Positions 24,946 through 34,899 of a DNA stretch of 64,000 bases are shown here, piece by piece. The number at the start of each line of letters is the position of its first letter. Within the stretch, counting starts at the first letter, position 1. Both the position numbers and the translations under genes were made by a program. The notes below the pieces were generated by a model. The model worked only from the letters and a program-made list of their open reading frames with translations. It had not been told where the DNA came from and did not search any database. The DNA comes from Mermis nigrescens (Eukaryota > Nematoda > Enoplea > Mermithida > Mermithidae). The DNA lies in contig JAVLUZ010000165.1 of NCBI GenBank assembly GCA_036768485.1, forward strand, positions 868,001-932,000, read 5' to 3'.

Positions 24946-25192
24946 TATGGGCGGCACCAAAGTTTTTGGGGTGCAAAATTTTGTAAAAGTCAAATACTGG
25001 TCTTAAAAATGGTGCTATGGTGAAAAATACCATTTTTTAACGTTTCTCGGCCAGCTCTGTCTATTGGCAAGAAAAAATCGTAGAAAAAACAGAAAAATTT
25101 TCAAAAGTTGAATTCTGGGGGGTGTTGTTGGGTATTTTCATTTTCATGATAGTTATTTGGCCTTCTGGTATATGCATACCCCAAACCCCGCG
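24946..25192 (+). repeat. F1 repeat interrupted by the hAT-like element at 25193
   Basis: ATGGGCGGCACCAAAGTTTT at the left and GCATACCCCAAACCCCGCG at the break. The copy resumes after the insertion at 25778 with ACCCCACGTCTAGGTATAG. Confidence 0.8.
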
Positions 25193-25777
25193 CAGTGGCG
25201 GATCCAGGATTTTCTGACAGGGGGGGCGGACGGTACCAAAAATTTATCTAAAAGTGTTAAAAATAGCTTAAAAATTATGCCATTACCTATAAATAAGCCG
25301 TTTTTGGACATGTTTTGATATACATAATCACTTAAGATGCAGAAAATTCAGCAAATTTTCAAAATTGTCGAAAATTTTTCACAAAAAATACGAATAATTT
25401 GTTTTAAATTCACCAAGACATTAGTTTAAAAATCATAATAAAGTGCTGAACAAAGCACACAAAATGCTATAAAGTACGGATTGCTTAAATTACTATGTAT
25501 TTACTCTTAAATAATTTTAACTTCTCCAGAAACATTGATCTGTACAAAAGGTACTCTTCTGGAGTAAATTTAGACTTTTGTTCGCCAAGCAAGTCAGTAA
25601 ATGCAATAAATTAACACTATACCGGCGCGAAGCGCCGAAAAATTCTTCGAAAATCATGATAAAAATGGTTAAAATCAGTAAAAAATACACAACATTTCTC
25701 TACTGCGCCAATAGTTTTTTGGCGACAGAGAGAGGGCGGCCGCCCCCCCGCCCCCCGCCCCGCTAAATCCGTATTCG
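25193..25777. mobile_element. Non-autonomous hAT-like element, CAGTGGCGGATCCAGG end
   Basis: 585 bp, flanked by 8-mers ACCCCGCG (25185-25192) and ACCCCACG (25778-25785), one mismatch. The left end CAGTGGCGGATCCAGG is a well-known form of hAT MITE terminus. The right end reads CGAATACGGATTTAGCGGGG on the other strand, its decayed mirror. The 3' third is a C-rich stretch. It carries a GAA-loop hairpin at 25623-25637 and no coding frame. Confidence 0.75.
25623..25637. repeat. GAA-loop hairpin CGGCGC-GAA-GCGCCG
   Basis: A perfect 6-bp stem with a 3-base loop, followed by AAAAATT as in most other copies in the window. Confidence 0.8.
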
Positions 25778-25799
25778 ACCCCACGTCTAGGTATAGTGC

Positions 25800-26510
25800 A
25801 AGCTGGGTGGACAAAACGGCCTTACCCAAGACCTAGAACTTGTTAAACAAATTTCCAAAAAGTACGTAGCTTTTGGTGGCATTTTGTGACTTATTGTAGC
25901 ATTCCTTGGTGGTGCCTAAATGTTACGTGCACAAATAATAATTTTAGCGTTTTTTATCCATTTATCATCAGTATCTTAAAAATTTTCGACGATTCATGTT
26001 GACTGAACTAATTTGTAGAAATACCTAGGATGCTGTAATACTTGTCCAATATTTTAGCTTTAAGCTTTTTATACCTAGTTATTTTATGTACATACAAACA
26101 AATTTTCCTATTAGAATCTTAATACAAAAATGTTGATGTTTTAGTGACTTTTCACTCTTTTTCATAAAAAATCTGAAATATAATGCAATTTTTAAGAAAT
26201 AAAATATGATATCAATTTGTTACGAAATGGTCAACCTTGCACAGTTTACCTATAGACTAGCATTACACTTATGCCCTGCCCTGCTAAATTTCGAATAATC
26301 AATTTACACAAAAAACAAGGGTAAAATAAGCTGATTTGAGTCGTTGGCTCTTAGATGAATGCTGAGCTAAGCGGAACTCAGTAATATTCAGGACGTCGCT
26401 TGATCCATCAATTTGAAGAACCAAACCTAACTTTCTAAAATTTTAGGGAGCCCAAGCCACTTTCTGCTACAAAGTTCCTGCTCTATGCAATTACTGACTT
26501 AAATATCATT
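25800..26510. other. Intron sequence, nothing recognised
   Basis: AT-rich, with no matched repeat family or coding signal. Confidence 0.45.
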
Positions 26511-26514
26511 TGGA

Positions 26515-26735
26515 ACGATGATTGAGACCGTTTCGAGGAGCTTTTTTGTTTTCGTTCTCGTTAACGACGATCAATTATCGTTCTGTTAACGATAATTGAT
26601 AGCGTCCCTGAAACATTTTCGTTCTTGTTCTCGTTAACGATGATCAATTATCGTTCCGTTAACGATAAATGAAGCCGTTCCGAAGACTTTATTGTTCCCG
26701 TTCTCGTTAAAGATGCTCATTAATCGTTCTCTTGC
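26515..26735 (-). mobile_element. Second hAT-like subterminal repeat block, same orientation as 23922-24240
   Basis: GATCAATTATCGTTC-GTTAACGATAA units repeat at about 60-bp intervals, closely matching 24060-24190. Because the orientation is the same and not inverted, this is not the partner end of the same hAT copy but a separate fragment. Confidence 0.65.
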
Positions 26736-26782
26736 GAAACAATTTAAAAGAAAACCGCAAAGTTAAATGAAAGAGATCATAG
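26736..26782 (+). mobile_element. TAGTCTGTTTCA element, right-end fragment
   Basis: AAAAGAAAACCGCAAAGTTA followed by AATGAAAGAGATCATAGG matches the right ends at 41300-41337 and 48550-48583. Confidence 0.6.
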
Positions 26783-27254
26783 GTGTATGTAAGCAATCGT
26801 CAACTTCGTTACCATCTGAGTCCACTAGTCCCGCAATTTTGTTCCAATAGTCTTTCTTCTTCTGGAGATCCCTAAATTCAGATGAGCGAACATTCCACAA
26901 ATGTGGATATCTTCGAACTAGCTCAATTAATTCGATTCGGCTAACGAGTCTACCAGAGCAAATCGACTTGTAGGTACGTACGTACATACAAATATGTAAT
27001 AGCACAAAGTGTCGAGATACGTGCAGAAAAAGTCAGTTGAATACCAGCTAATTGAAATTCTTGACGTAAGATAGTAAGCAGTATACTTTTTCCGAACTTG
27101 TAGCTAAAAATACGAAATATGCGTTACGCAATAGGATTTGTCATGTAATGAGGCACCTAGATTGGTGGTACAACTATATAACTTTATGATGATCTTCATG
27201 AACAGCTATATATGTGCTTAAGTAGACAACGCATACCCAGCGCATACTTCCATG

Positions 27255-27512
27255 CACCAAAAATCGGCGATATCGTAGAAAAATAGGATGGGTTCCTATT
27301 CTTACGATTTTAGTCGGCGACATCGCCGACAAAAATCGGGAAAGTCGGCGATGTCGCCGACTAAAAATCGGGAAAATCGTAACAATTGGCGACATTGCCG
27401 ACAAAAATCGGAAAAGTCGTAAGAATCGGCGACATTGCCGACAAAAACTTTGGAAAGTCGTAGGAATCGGCGATGTCGCCGACTAAAAATCGGTAAAATC
27501 GGGGCACGTCTG
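27255..27512 (-). repeat. Right palindromic-unit array (CGGCGACATCGCCG)
   Basis: About eight units. Stems such as GTCGGCGACATCGCCGAC and TCGGCGATGTCGCCGA keep pairing although the middle bases differ from the left array. Confidence 0.85.
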
Positions 27513-27635
27513 AACCGGGAAAAAGCGTCACTATATGTACATATGTAGCATTGAAATTTTAGGAAGGTTTTACTGATCTAAAAGAAGATCGAACATCTGT
27601 AGACAGGCTAATAGCAAATGAAGGACTGATGATCG

Positions 27636-27783
27636 CACATGGGCGTGGGGAAGAGGTCCGATGTTAAAAGCTCAGAATTCAATAAATCCTGAAATCCACT
27701 AGACTGGCCAAATTATTTTTTTTGGCGTTTTTTCGCGATTTTTGCCTAACAGACCTCAAAATTCTGGTTGCTGCCGATGTATG
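27636..27783 (-). repeat. F2 repeat
   Basis: CACATGGGCGTGGGGAAGAG at one end and AAATTCTGGTTGCTGCCGAT near the other. Confidence 0.65.
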
Positions 27784-28740
27784 CGGATGAAATTTTTTAT
27801 CGTACAGATGTATGCTTTTTGCCGCTGGCTTTTCAGTTAAAAACAGGAGTCCTTTTTACAAAACTAGATGGGGAAAAACTAGAAAAACTAGAAAAAATAA
27901 GTAACTGATCGAGAAAGCTGATTTAGAAATTTAGTATGACTTCAGAATGAGGTTTTTAACGACAATTTTGGCAAAGAAAATTTCGATAAAATTCGAACAA
28001 AAATGTAAAAAAAGATTGCTTAAAATATCTGACTAGAATTTCCGTCTTGGAAAATTAATATAATAGCTCGATTAAAAAACGCGGCAAGAGTCTGAAATGC
28101 GACAATTCGCACAAATGAGGGAGGAATTTTGGGTGTCGTAAATTAAGTCTTATCTTATTTTCAGGCTCTTCAATCACCATGGGTGCACATAGTCACAAAG
28201 GGATTAAATCCAGAATCTTCAGTCATGGTGGGGTCTCTCGGAATTCTAAATACGTTAATTGCGTTTTATAAATTATTCTTCTTTCCAGAGATGCACTTCG
28301 TTCACTCACTGCAGTAACGCGACAATTCCTACTCAATTTGAAAAATCGTCCAACAGAACTTGATCAGTGAGGCTATAACCAGACATTGACAGCGTCCGAA
28401 TATTGGGTGTCCGGGAAAGGGGTCAAGAATCAGTCAAAAATCAGAAAAGGGTAAAAAAATTATCGTAGGGCGTAAAAACACCTTTTTTATTTTGCGAAAC
28501 TGAAAAAATGCAGACAAAAAATTGCGAAAAATCGTATTTTCAGAGTTCTGCAAGAGGGTTCAATGGAATCTGTAAGTCTAAACCCTTTAGAGTATATCTA
28601 CTCCATGCATACATATATGGTAAAAAATTCCGGGTAGTCAGGCCTAAAAATTTGAATAAATGCCTTTTGTGAGCTAAAAGACGTTTCAAACATTGCTAGT
28701 TCTTTTTAGAACAATTTCACGAACATTTAAAAAGATCGAG
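27784..28740. other. Intron sequence, nothing recognised
   Basis: No coding or RNA gene supported. Some text near 28430-28520 resembles the F3 style but is too diverged to place. Confidence 0.45.
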
Positions 28741-28775
28741 TAAATTAAACGAAATATGTCAAAAAATGTGTATGT

Positions 28776-28788
28776 GGCGCGAAGCGCC
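28776..28788. repeat. GAA-loop hairpin GGCGC-GAA-GCGCC in intron 2
   Basis: A perfect 5-bp stem followed by GAAGATTT. It lies about 290 bp upstream of exon 3. Confidence 0.8.
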
Positions 28789-29078
28789 GAAGATTTGAGA
28801 TTTTTGAGCCAAAAATGGGCTAAAAACGCTATAAAGGCACACGTTTTACAGCTTTTAGCAACTTCCACGAAAAATCGAGAGGGGGCTCGCAGTCATTTAG
28901 CGGGGAGTCAGTCACCATTCTGGGGAACTCTAACCCCCAAACACCCCTTCCACGAAGAACAGATATGCTTTCATGTATATTTATATCCCCTCTCGAGTCT
29001 AACATAGGTGCATATATGTGTCAATTTGCCCAATATTTGCAACACATTCAAATTTGTTATTATTCGATATATTTTTAG

Positions 29079-29461
29079 TCCTTAGCCGCAAATACGTCGT
29101 AGCTAGCGCCAACGTGCCACGCGATTCAATCATAGCAGCCGACGACTTTTGCTCACCTCGAGCATTAGCCGACCATCTAATATATTTAAATGGCAATCTG
29201 ACTGCCTATTTGCAATATTTTCAGTGGATGAACGCTTACGAATCATCTGATATGTATACGTGCGAACAATGGAATTTGAGCCGATGCGGATTTTGCGGTT
29301 TGTGTTATTTTTTGCGCGGCGAAAAACGGCCGCAGAAAGTAGTGCAGAATATTGAAAAATGGTGGTTCGACGGAGCAGAGTGTACGACAAATTTAGTCCC
29401 CGAGTTGATTTCAGCGAGTGAGCGTTTTCTTATACAAGGTGGTCCGAAAAATCTACACTAA
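29079..29461 (+). CDS. Alpha-1,3-fucosyltransferase (GT10), exon 3, C-terminus
   Basis: Encodes residues 291-417 after the acceptor ATATTTTTAG. Joining to exon 2 gives VVPIVLSRKYV, matching the family VVPVV stretch. Family features follow: VPRDSIIAADDF (the PxxSFI.v.dF motif), LADHLIYLNGNLTAYLQYF (the LA.yL..L..n...Y..yf.W motif) and CGFCGLCYFL (the conserved C-terminal C..C/CxLC segment), then a WW pair. The stop is TAA at 29459-29461. The total of 417 residues is normal for the family. The last 20 or so residues, after LVPELISA, are less family-like. A good donor (GA|GTGAGCG at about 29417) could splice to a further short exon not seen here. Confidence 0.9.
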
Positions 29462-29870
29462 ACGTGTTCTTGGGGAGGGAGGGGGTGGGGGGAATTGCGG
29501 GGGGGGGGTTACACCCCTTAGAATGACAACTTATCCCTCGCAAAATGGCTGCGACCCCATACTCAGAATTGTCGATTTTTTTGTAAAAGTTGGTAAAAGT
29601 GTGCCTTTTAGGGGCTTTTTCAGCTCATTTCTGACTCAAAAATGTCAAATCTTCGGCGCTTCGCGCCATGTGCACATTTTTTGACTATATTTTGTTCAAC
29701 TTGCTCAATTTATTTTCACAATTTTTTTTTGAGATTTCTTTCACGTTTTCATGGTCTAGAAAAAGCGAGCATTGTCTGAGGCATAAAAAACCGTGTTCTT
29801 GATTTGTATCCATTTTTTTAGCCCAAAATAGGCAGTTTTTAAGAAATTTTGAACTTGACCTTTCCAGAAT
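29462..29870 (+). repeat. F3 repeat with hairpin, directly after the fucosyltransferase stop
   Basis: A G-rich run (29472-29505) precedes the F3 body. The hairpin GGCGC-TTC-GCGCC is at 29655-29667, so the GAA form is on the minus strand. Then come TTTTGACTATATTTTGTTC and GTCTAGAAAAAGCGAGCATT. An AATAAA is seen near 29952, but I cannot tell whether it serves as the polyadenylation signal. Confidence 0.6.
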
Positions 29871-30419
29871 ACCTATGATGTACATGCGAGGTCTACACCC
29901 CAATTTTTTATCATTATTTGATCTAATATAAACATTAATTCCGAAACTTATGAATAAAAATGTCATTCTTTTAAATGTGGTGCGAAATCTTTTGGCCAGC
30001 TGTCGGCTTTTCGTGTGTTGCAACGGCTCCTTTACACACCGTTTAATTTTTTTAGGCATAGAAGTTCAGCGTTGTATCACATTAATGAGTATATAGCTAC
30101 AGCAATATCTTCCAGTCGGAAAAGTTTCTAAAAGCAGCAAGTATTTTTTATTTCATATGCTAAAAACTGCTAGATATCGTCAAAATGGTGGGGCGATAAG
30201 GCGACAGAACCGAACATGTTTCCGCCGTTTACACTAGGGTTGCATGGGATGCAAACTAACAAAGGAGCACACGAACCGCTGGCAATTTAATATTCATATT
30301 AGCCGGAGTAATGACCTGCAAAATTGAAGTGCAGCCTGCTTTTTGGATTATTCTGTATTTCTTCTGTGAATTCTATTCCTTTAGTTTTGAAAAATACGTC
30401 AAGCGAAAAACTTCCTGGG

Positions 30420-30600
30420 AACAACTCATGGGCTAATGGGCAAAGGGGTCTGGGAGTGTGGCTAAAGCCCCTCAGTATTTGGCAGACCCTCCCTTCAGAA
30501 TCTGTTTACACTCAGAATAAAATTTTTAGTCCGATTTGTGGCAATTTTTCCCCATCGGATTCCCCCCTCGACAATTCGATTACTTGCCACGTATGCTCAA
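30420..30600 (-). repeat. F2 repeat, diverged
   Basis: GGGGTCTGGGAGTGTGG, then CTTCAGAATCTG...AATAAAATTTTTAGTC, then GCAATTTTTCCCCATC keep the F2 order. It accounts for most of a 138-codon open frame starting at 30324. Confidence 0.5.
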
Positions 30601-30799
30601 AAACTGCGTGCGGTGACTTAAAATTCTTTTCCATCTTTCCAGAAAACGTACATGTTTTTGGCGGAGAGGAGAGTGGATCACAAGAAAAAGTTTTTGCCCC
30701 CCCAGCCAGAATCGCCAAATTTTTAACAATTAGCTGTTAATTTCACTGATTATTTTGTCGTAAAATTTTCACTTATTTCGAACTTGTACTAACACACCG

Positions 30800-31050
30800 G
30801 CTATGCTCAGGCGCATGCGAGGGACGTTGAGGGCTGACACCCTAAGAGGACATAAAATTAGAACTGCTTGGCTAATATGAGTCAATATTATGGTCAAAGA
30901 TGAATAAGTGTCGTGACTTTTTTGCAAAAAATTTTTAAAATCGATCAGAAACTGCCAATTGAGGTTTGGCAATTTTATCTTTATATCAACTTTTTAGTCA
31001 AACCTAGCTTAAGAAATCTCTCTGGTTGACCACCAAACTGACCAAGCTAT
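30800..31050 (+). repeat. F4-like repeat
   Basis: TTTGCAAAAAATTTTTAAAATCGATCAGAAAC and the closing TCTCTGGTTGACCACCAAAC-type block are shared with the F4 copies at 33680 and 50750. Confidence 0.35.
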
Positions 31051-31194
31051 GCATTTGTATGTTCTGTGCATTTTTGTATAAGACTCGCAAAAAAAGAGAA
31101 TCCAACGATTGTTTTTTTAAATAATTTTTTTCACGGTTTCTACGTTCATGCTATCTTAATTAATTGGGAAAGTCTTAATGATTTTCGAATCACA

Positions 31195-31468
31195 AGCACA
31201 CGTGAGCGTAAGCTCCGTGAGGAAGGAAGTATGAGGTATGCAAACCCCAAAAGGCCGGATACCTTCCTCCTAGAAACCTAAATACCACAAGAATTCAACT
31301 TTTGAAATTTTTTTCTGTTGAATTTTTTATGCCAATGGACGATTCTCGAAGAGAATCGTTGAAAAACGGTGTTTTTGTCGCTATACCACCATTTTAAGAC
31401 CATTTTATGACCTTTCAATAATCTTGCTCACCCCACCCACAGAAATCTGGTGTTGCTCACCTATGATC
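31195..31468 (-). repeat. F1 repeat
   Basis: ATGCCAATGGACGATTCTCG, then AAAACGGTGTTTTTGTCGCT, then GGTGTTGCTCACCTATGATC. Confidence 0.75.
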
Positions 31469-31734
31469 ACGAGTTTATTACGTCGAACAGCACGTTTTTT
31501 CTAAGAATTGCTATCTCAATTTTTTGGACGACTTACTTTTTATTCGTTTTCATGTTCTGATTTTTGCCTGCCACTCCTATAGATCGCTCTTTTACCTGAT
31601 TACGAATTTTTTTATAGACAATTGTAAGCGGGAATCGTACCACTAATCGCTTGGATGAAATACAATGTTCGGAAAGCTCACCTGTTGTCTTTCTTTATTG
31701 ATCGTTGTATAAAGTGCGTAGTCCGCGTCATACT

Positions 31735-31960
31735 TGTGGTTGGGTTCGGCCCCTCCAAATGACTGACCTTCACAAAACGGTTGCGCCATTCATTGACAGC
31801 AAGAAAATTTTGGAGGGTTGGGTAGGGTGAAATCGCCAAAAATCGCCAAAAATCGCCTGAAACATTACTGAAAATTAAATTCTGGGGGTCTACAGTAATC
31901 TGTGGAGCGTTTTTCTACTTCTGAGAAGTTTAATCACCACGCCCATGTGTGGCTTGCGTC
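31735..31960 (+). repeat. F2 repeat
   Basis: Core AATTCTGGGGGTCTACAGTA and ATCTGTGGAGCG, with the right end CACCACGCCCATGTGTGG. The left part has a short triplication of AATCGCCAAA. Confidence 0.65.
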
Positions 31961-31964
31961 CCAG

Positions 31965-32240
31965 AAATTTTAAATTTTGAAACAAATCTTACAAAATGTA
32001 TTGTTTAAAGCGTTTGTAGTGATGTTTTGGCTCAAAAGTGTCAAATCGTTTGCTTATAGTCATTTTTTCACTATGTTTTGTTCGATTATATGATCGAATT
32101 AAAAAAAAAAACGTTTCAACATTTAAAAAATATTGGTGTAGAAATAAATAAGATTGCCCAGAGCGCCAAAAATAGTCTTTCTATGCGTACCTTTCATTTT
32201 GAATTCCGAAAAATACTCTTTCTTAAAATATTATAGTTCT
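31965..32240 (+). repeat. F3 repeat
   Basis: TTTTTTCACTATGTTTTGTTCG and the following A-rich block follow the F3 order. The hairpin is not recognisable (TCAAATCGTTTGCTTAT at that place). Confidence 0.5.
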
Positions 32241-33210
32241 GGTGGATAAATTCCCTCAAATTCTAGCCGCGTATGATAAGGTTAACAGGTATACTACAAT
32301 CGCTATGATGTAACTTCAATAATTATGACTCTGAGAAAGTTTAGTTATTACGATGGCAATGCGAATTAGTATAACTTTACTTTGAATTCTATATTGCACT
32401 TATGATGCCTTTTCGAAATAAATTTCCAGCTCTTGTTTTAGATATTTTTTGTAATTCACTACTCGTTACATTTGGGCTTATTAGCTCAGAAGTGTGCTAA
32501 AATCTAATCTGACGATCTTTCAAATGCGCCTCAAGAATTTTCATTTTTTTACTATGGGAGATCCTTGTTAAAAAACGCTCGTACTTCTAATTTGGGATCT
32601 GGTCCCTCCGATTCTTTCCTCAGCTACATGTCTGTAAAAATAGGGGTGGCAAAAAATTCAACAGGTAATGTTTGCGCTCTTAAAATGACGTAACGTAAGA
32701 AAAACAATTTTTTCTTAATATTTTAACTTTTTCACGTCAATTGCCTTACTTAGAGTTCATATTTCACATTCTCTAGAATTGATTTGGTCAATCATATTAG
32801 TTACTTGCCTAAGGAATATCAGTTCTGTGAGAAATCAAATCTAAATAAAGCATTGCGCCATTTTTCACTCAAGGCAATACGGTTCAAGTTTGCGAGGAAA
32901 AGCTCTTAGGTCATTTGAAGACTTTGAGAAGAACAAAACATTAGAACTCCAATTTAAATTTCGTTTTTAAGGCGAGACTTTCACAAAAAATTTTGGGTTT
33001 AGCTCAGGTAGGTAACGAACTTAAAGTTTTCTAGACATTATTCATATAATCTCGAAAATGTTACGGAGTTTCGGTGCTTAAATATGTTATTTTATGTCGG
33101 ATAACGGAGCTCCAAAGTGTTATATTTTGAACTAACTTTTAAAATAAAATCAAAGATTTCTGCGAGGTATTTTTCGGGTTTTGGGGTCTAAACCGTACAA
33201 ACACGTGCGG
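32241..33210. other. No gene seen
   Basis: About 1 kb without matched repeats or motif-bearing open frames. Confidence 0.5.
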
Positions 33211-33214
33211 GCAC

Positions 33215-33482
33215 AACTGGGCGCGAGGGGGTTTGGGGAGTATGCATCCCCCTGAGAAACCAAAATACCCCTCAAAAACCAAAATACCTCCCAAAATTCA
33301 ATTTTCCTAATTTTTCCTTTGTTTTTTTTCGCTAGTTTTTGATGCCAACGGATGGTGCCCAATGAGAAAGGTTGAAAAATGCTTTTTTTATCGCCATAAT
33401 ACAATTTTTAAGGTCATTTTTTGACCGTTGAAAAATGTGGCACCCCTGCCTTCCCACAATTTAGGTGCCGCTTACCTATGGA
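33215..33482 (-). repeat. F1 repeat
   Basis: TTTGGGGAGTATGCATCCCC, then TTTTGATGCCAACGGATGG, then CAATTTAGGTGCCGCTTACC. Nearly full length. Confidence 0.8.
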
Positions 33483-33679
33483 TGTGGGGTTTAGACTATA
33501 CACTTCTAGCAAGGAAAATCTAAGCCCGATGAATGGGACAGATTTGAGCTTCCTTTTTGAGGCTTAAAACCATGAAAATGAGTCAAGAGATATTCTCTGT
33601 CATTTCTGACGATGCTCTCTCTCCTTAACAATAAAAATATCAAATAACTCTACTGTAAAAAATTCGATAAAACTTCTTA

Positions 33680-34020
33680 ACTTATAGTCATAAACGGCTG
33701 CGCGAATTCTGGAGAGTGAAAATATTTTTGCAGGGGACTGGGTTGAGGCAAAAGCCTAACCCTTCTCACCCTCAGACTGCCAGACTGAGCCTAGAATAAA
33801 GAAATAGGAAGTTTTCTGGGATAAACAAGGCAAAATGAAGAACTAAATGAAGGAATCAAAAAATTTTGCAAAAGTGCTCGAAAAAGACCCAAAACTAAGA
33901 ATTAATATAATTTTTAAAATCATTTTTGCTAGTTTTTAAAGCCTTCTTGGTTCAACAAAGCTCTCCGGTTGACCTACCATACCGGACTTGCCATGAATCT
34001 TTGGTTTAAACCCCCTTCGC
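33680..34020 (+). repeat. F4 repeat
   Basis: GGGATAAACAAGGCAAAATG, then TTAAAATCATTTTTGCTAG, then AAAGCTCTCCGGTTGACC match 50830-51030 in order. Confidence 0.5.
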
Positions 34021-34184
34021 GTCCACGTGTGAATCCGTCATTGTCCTGCAGTACAAGTGACTGAACGATTATCCGAGTTATTACTAAGTAGAAAAGAGTA
34101 TGTACTAATTTCTTAAATATTGCGGATCTCTTGATCAAGCATATTTCATTTCATCTGAAGACTTCATTATAGTGGCGTGCATTT

Positions 34185-34440
34185 ATGAAGCGCGTTTTCT
34201 GCGTTTCTTTCATGATCAGAAGATTGACCAGGCGAAATGTTCCACTGAGCGCCATTTTTATATTTACGCTATTGATCAAATTCGATTTTACTGAACTCAC
34301 ATTTGGTTATTATCGAAATTGGTGGCTTGATCGGGAATATTTGGACGACACACCACAAAATAAGACCTAGAGTGGCGATCTTTTCGAAAATATACATAAA
34401 TCGGGGGAAGAAATCTTTCAGAACACGACATACATTTTAG
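34185..34440 (+). pseudogene. Possible N-terminal part of a second fucosyltransferase copy
   Basis: ATG at 34185 opens 61 codons with a basic start (RRLTRR) and one membrane segment (VPLSAIFIFTLLIKF), the same type II layout as exon 1 of the intact gene. After an in-frame TAG at 34368-34370 the frame stays open for about 25 codons, ending YILGW just before an F1 copy. YILGW resembles the start of the GT10 N-terminal domain (often ILxWT). Direct sequence identity to exon 1 is weak here. The assignment rests on layout and on the stronger match at 34713-34855. Confidence 0.45.
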
Positions 34441-34712
34441 GATGGTATACACCCCCCCCAGAAGTTAAAATACCCACCCCCAGAAATCAAAATACCCCCG
34501 GAATTCAAATTTTGAAATTTTTTTGCCTTTTTAGCGATTTTTCGATGCTATTTGATAGTGATCGATGAGAAACGTCGAAAAATTGTGTTTTTTCGCCATG
34601 CGACAACTTTTAAGACCATTTTTTCCCCTAAAAATTTTTTCACTTCCACCCCCCAGAAATTCTTTCACCACCCCCCAGAATTTCGGTGCTGCCCACATAT
34701 GGTCAGGATGCC
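34440..34712 (-). repeat. F1 repeat splitting the fucosyltransferase relic
   Basis: Starts in TATACACCCCCC. It includes TGATAGTGATCGATGAGAAACG and ends TTTCGGTGCTGCCCACATAT. It sits exactly between the two fucosyltransferase-like pieces. Confidence 0.8.
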
Positions 34713-34855
34713 CCGAGCTCAATTTATTGGTCAGGAAAAAATGAGTAAATGGAAAGAAAGCGAAGCGATTACACTTCACGCCAGTGGCATCAACTGTGAT
34801 AATTTACCAAAACATAGGCGGAATGGTCAATATTTCCTGAGTAGTTAGCCCTGTT
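34713..34855 (+). pseudogene. Fragment of a second GT10 fucosyltransferase
   Basis: The frame at 34738-34850 reads KWKESEAITLHASG...LPKHRRNGQYF, against KWDESEAVLFQPNI...LPNNRRIGQYF in exon 1 of the intact gene. DNA identity is high in two blocks (GTAAATGGAAAGAAAGCG and GGTCAATATTTC). Upstream, TGCCCCGAGCTCAA matches the CPELN codons of exon 1 but in another frame, so there is at least one frameshift. A stop (TAG) follows QYFLSS, where the intact protein continues VFYNHEPP. No later exons were found. It is a dead tandem paralogue. Confidence 0.75.
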
Positions 34856-34899
34856 ATCCCGAAGAGCAACGCAATAATATGCACCGTATTATAACATAG

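Larger units (their letters stand above)
23629..27519. mobile_element. Composite element with CCCGGTTCAGA inverted ends and palindrome-rich arms
   Basis: The left end CCCGGTTCAGAAATAAAAGT is mirrored by TGAACCGGG at 27511-27519. Each arm (23640-23835 and 27255-27512) is a stack of about 30-bp units. Each unit centres on a palindrome such as TCGGCGATATCGCCGA and is joined by CAAAAATCGGGAAAG-like linkers. The long, internally repeated inverted ends suggest a second foldback family. I could not find a target duplication. The interior holds a hAT fragment, two F1 copies and a small hAT-like insertion. Confidence 0.6.

Noticed and set aside
30324..30740. 138-codon frame with a signal-peptide-like start
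   Set aside because: Most of it is a diverged F2 repeat, and codon pattern and cysteine spacing show no family. The hydrophobic start is probably chance.
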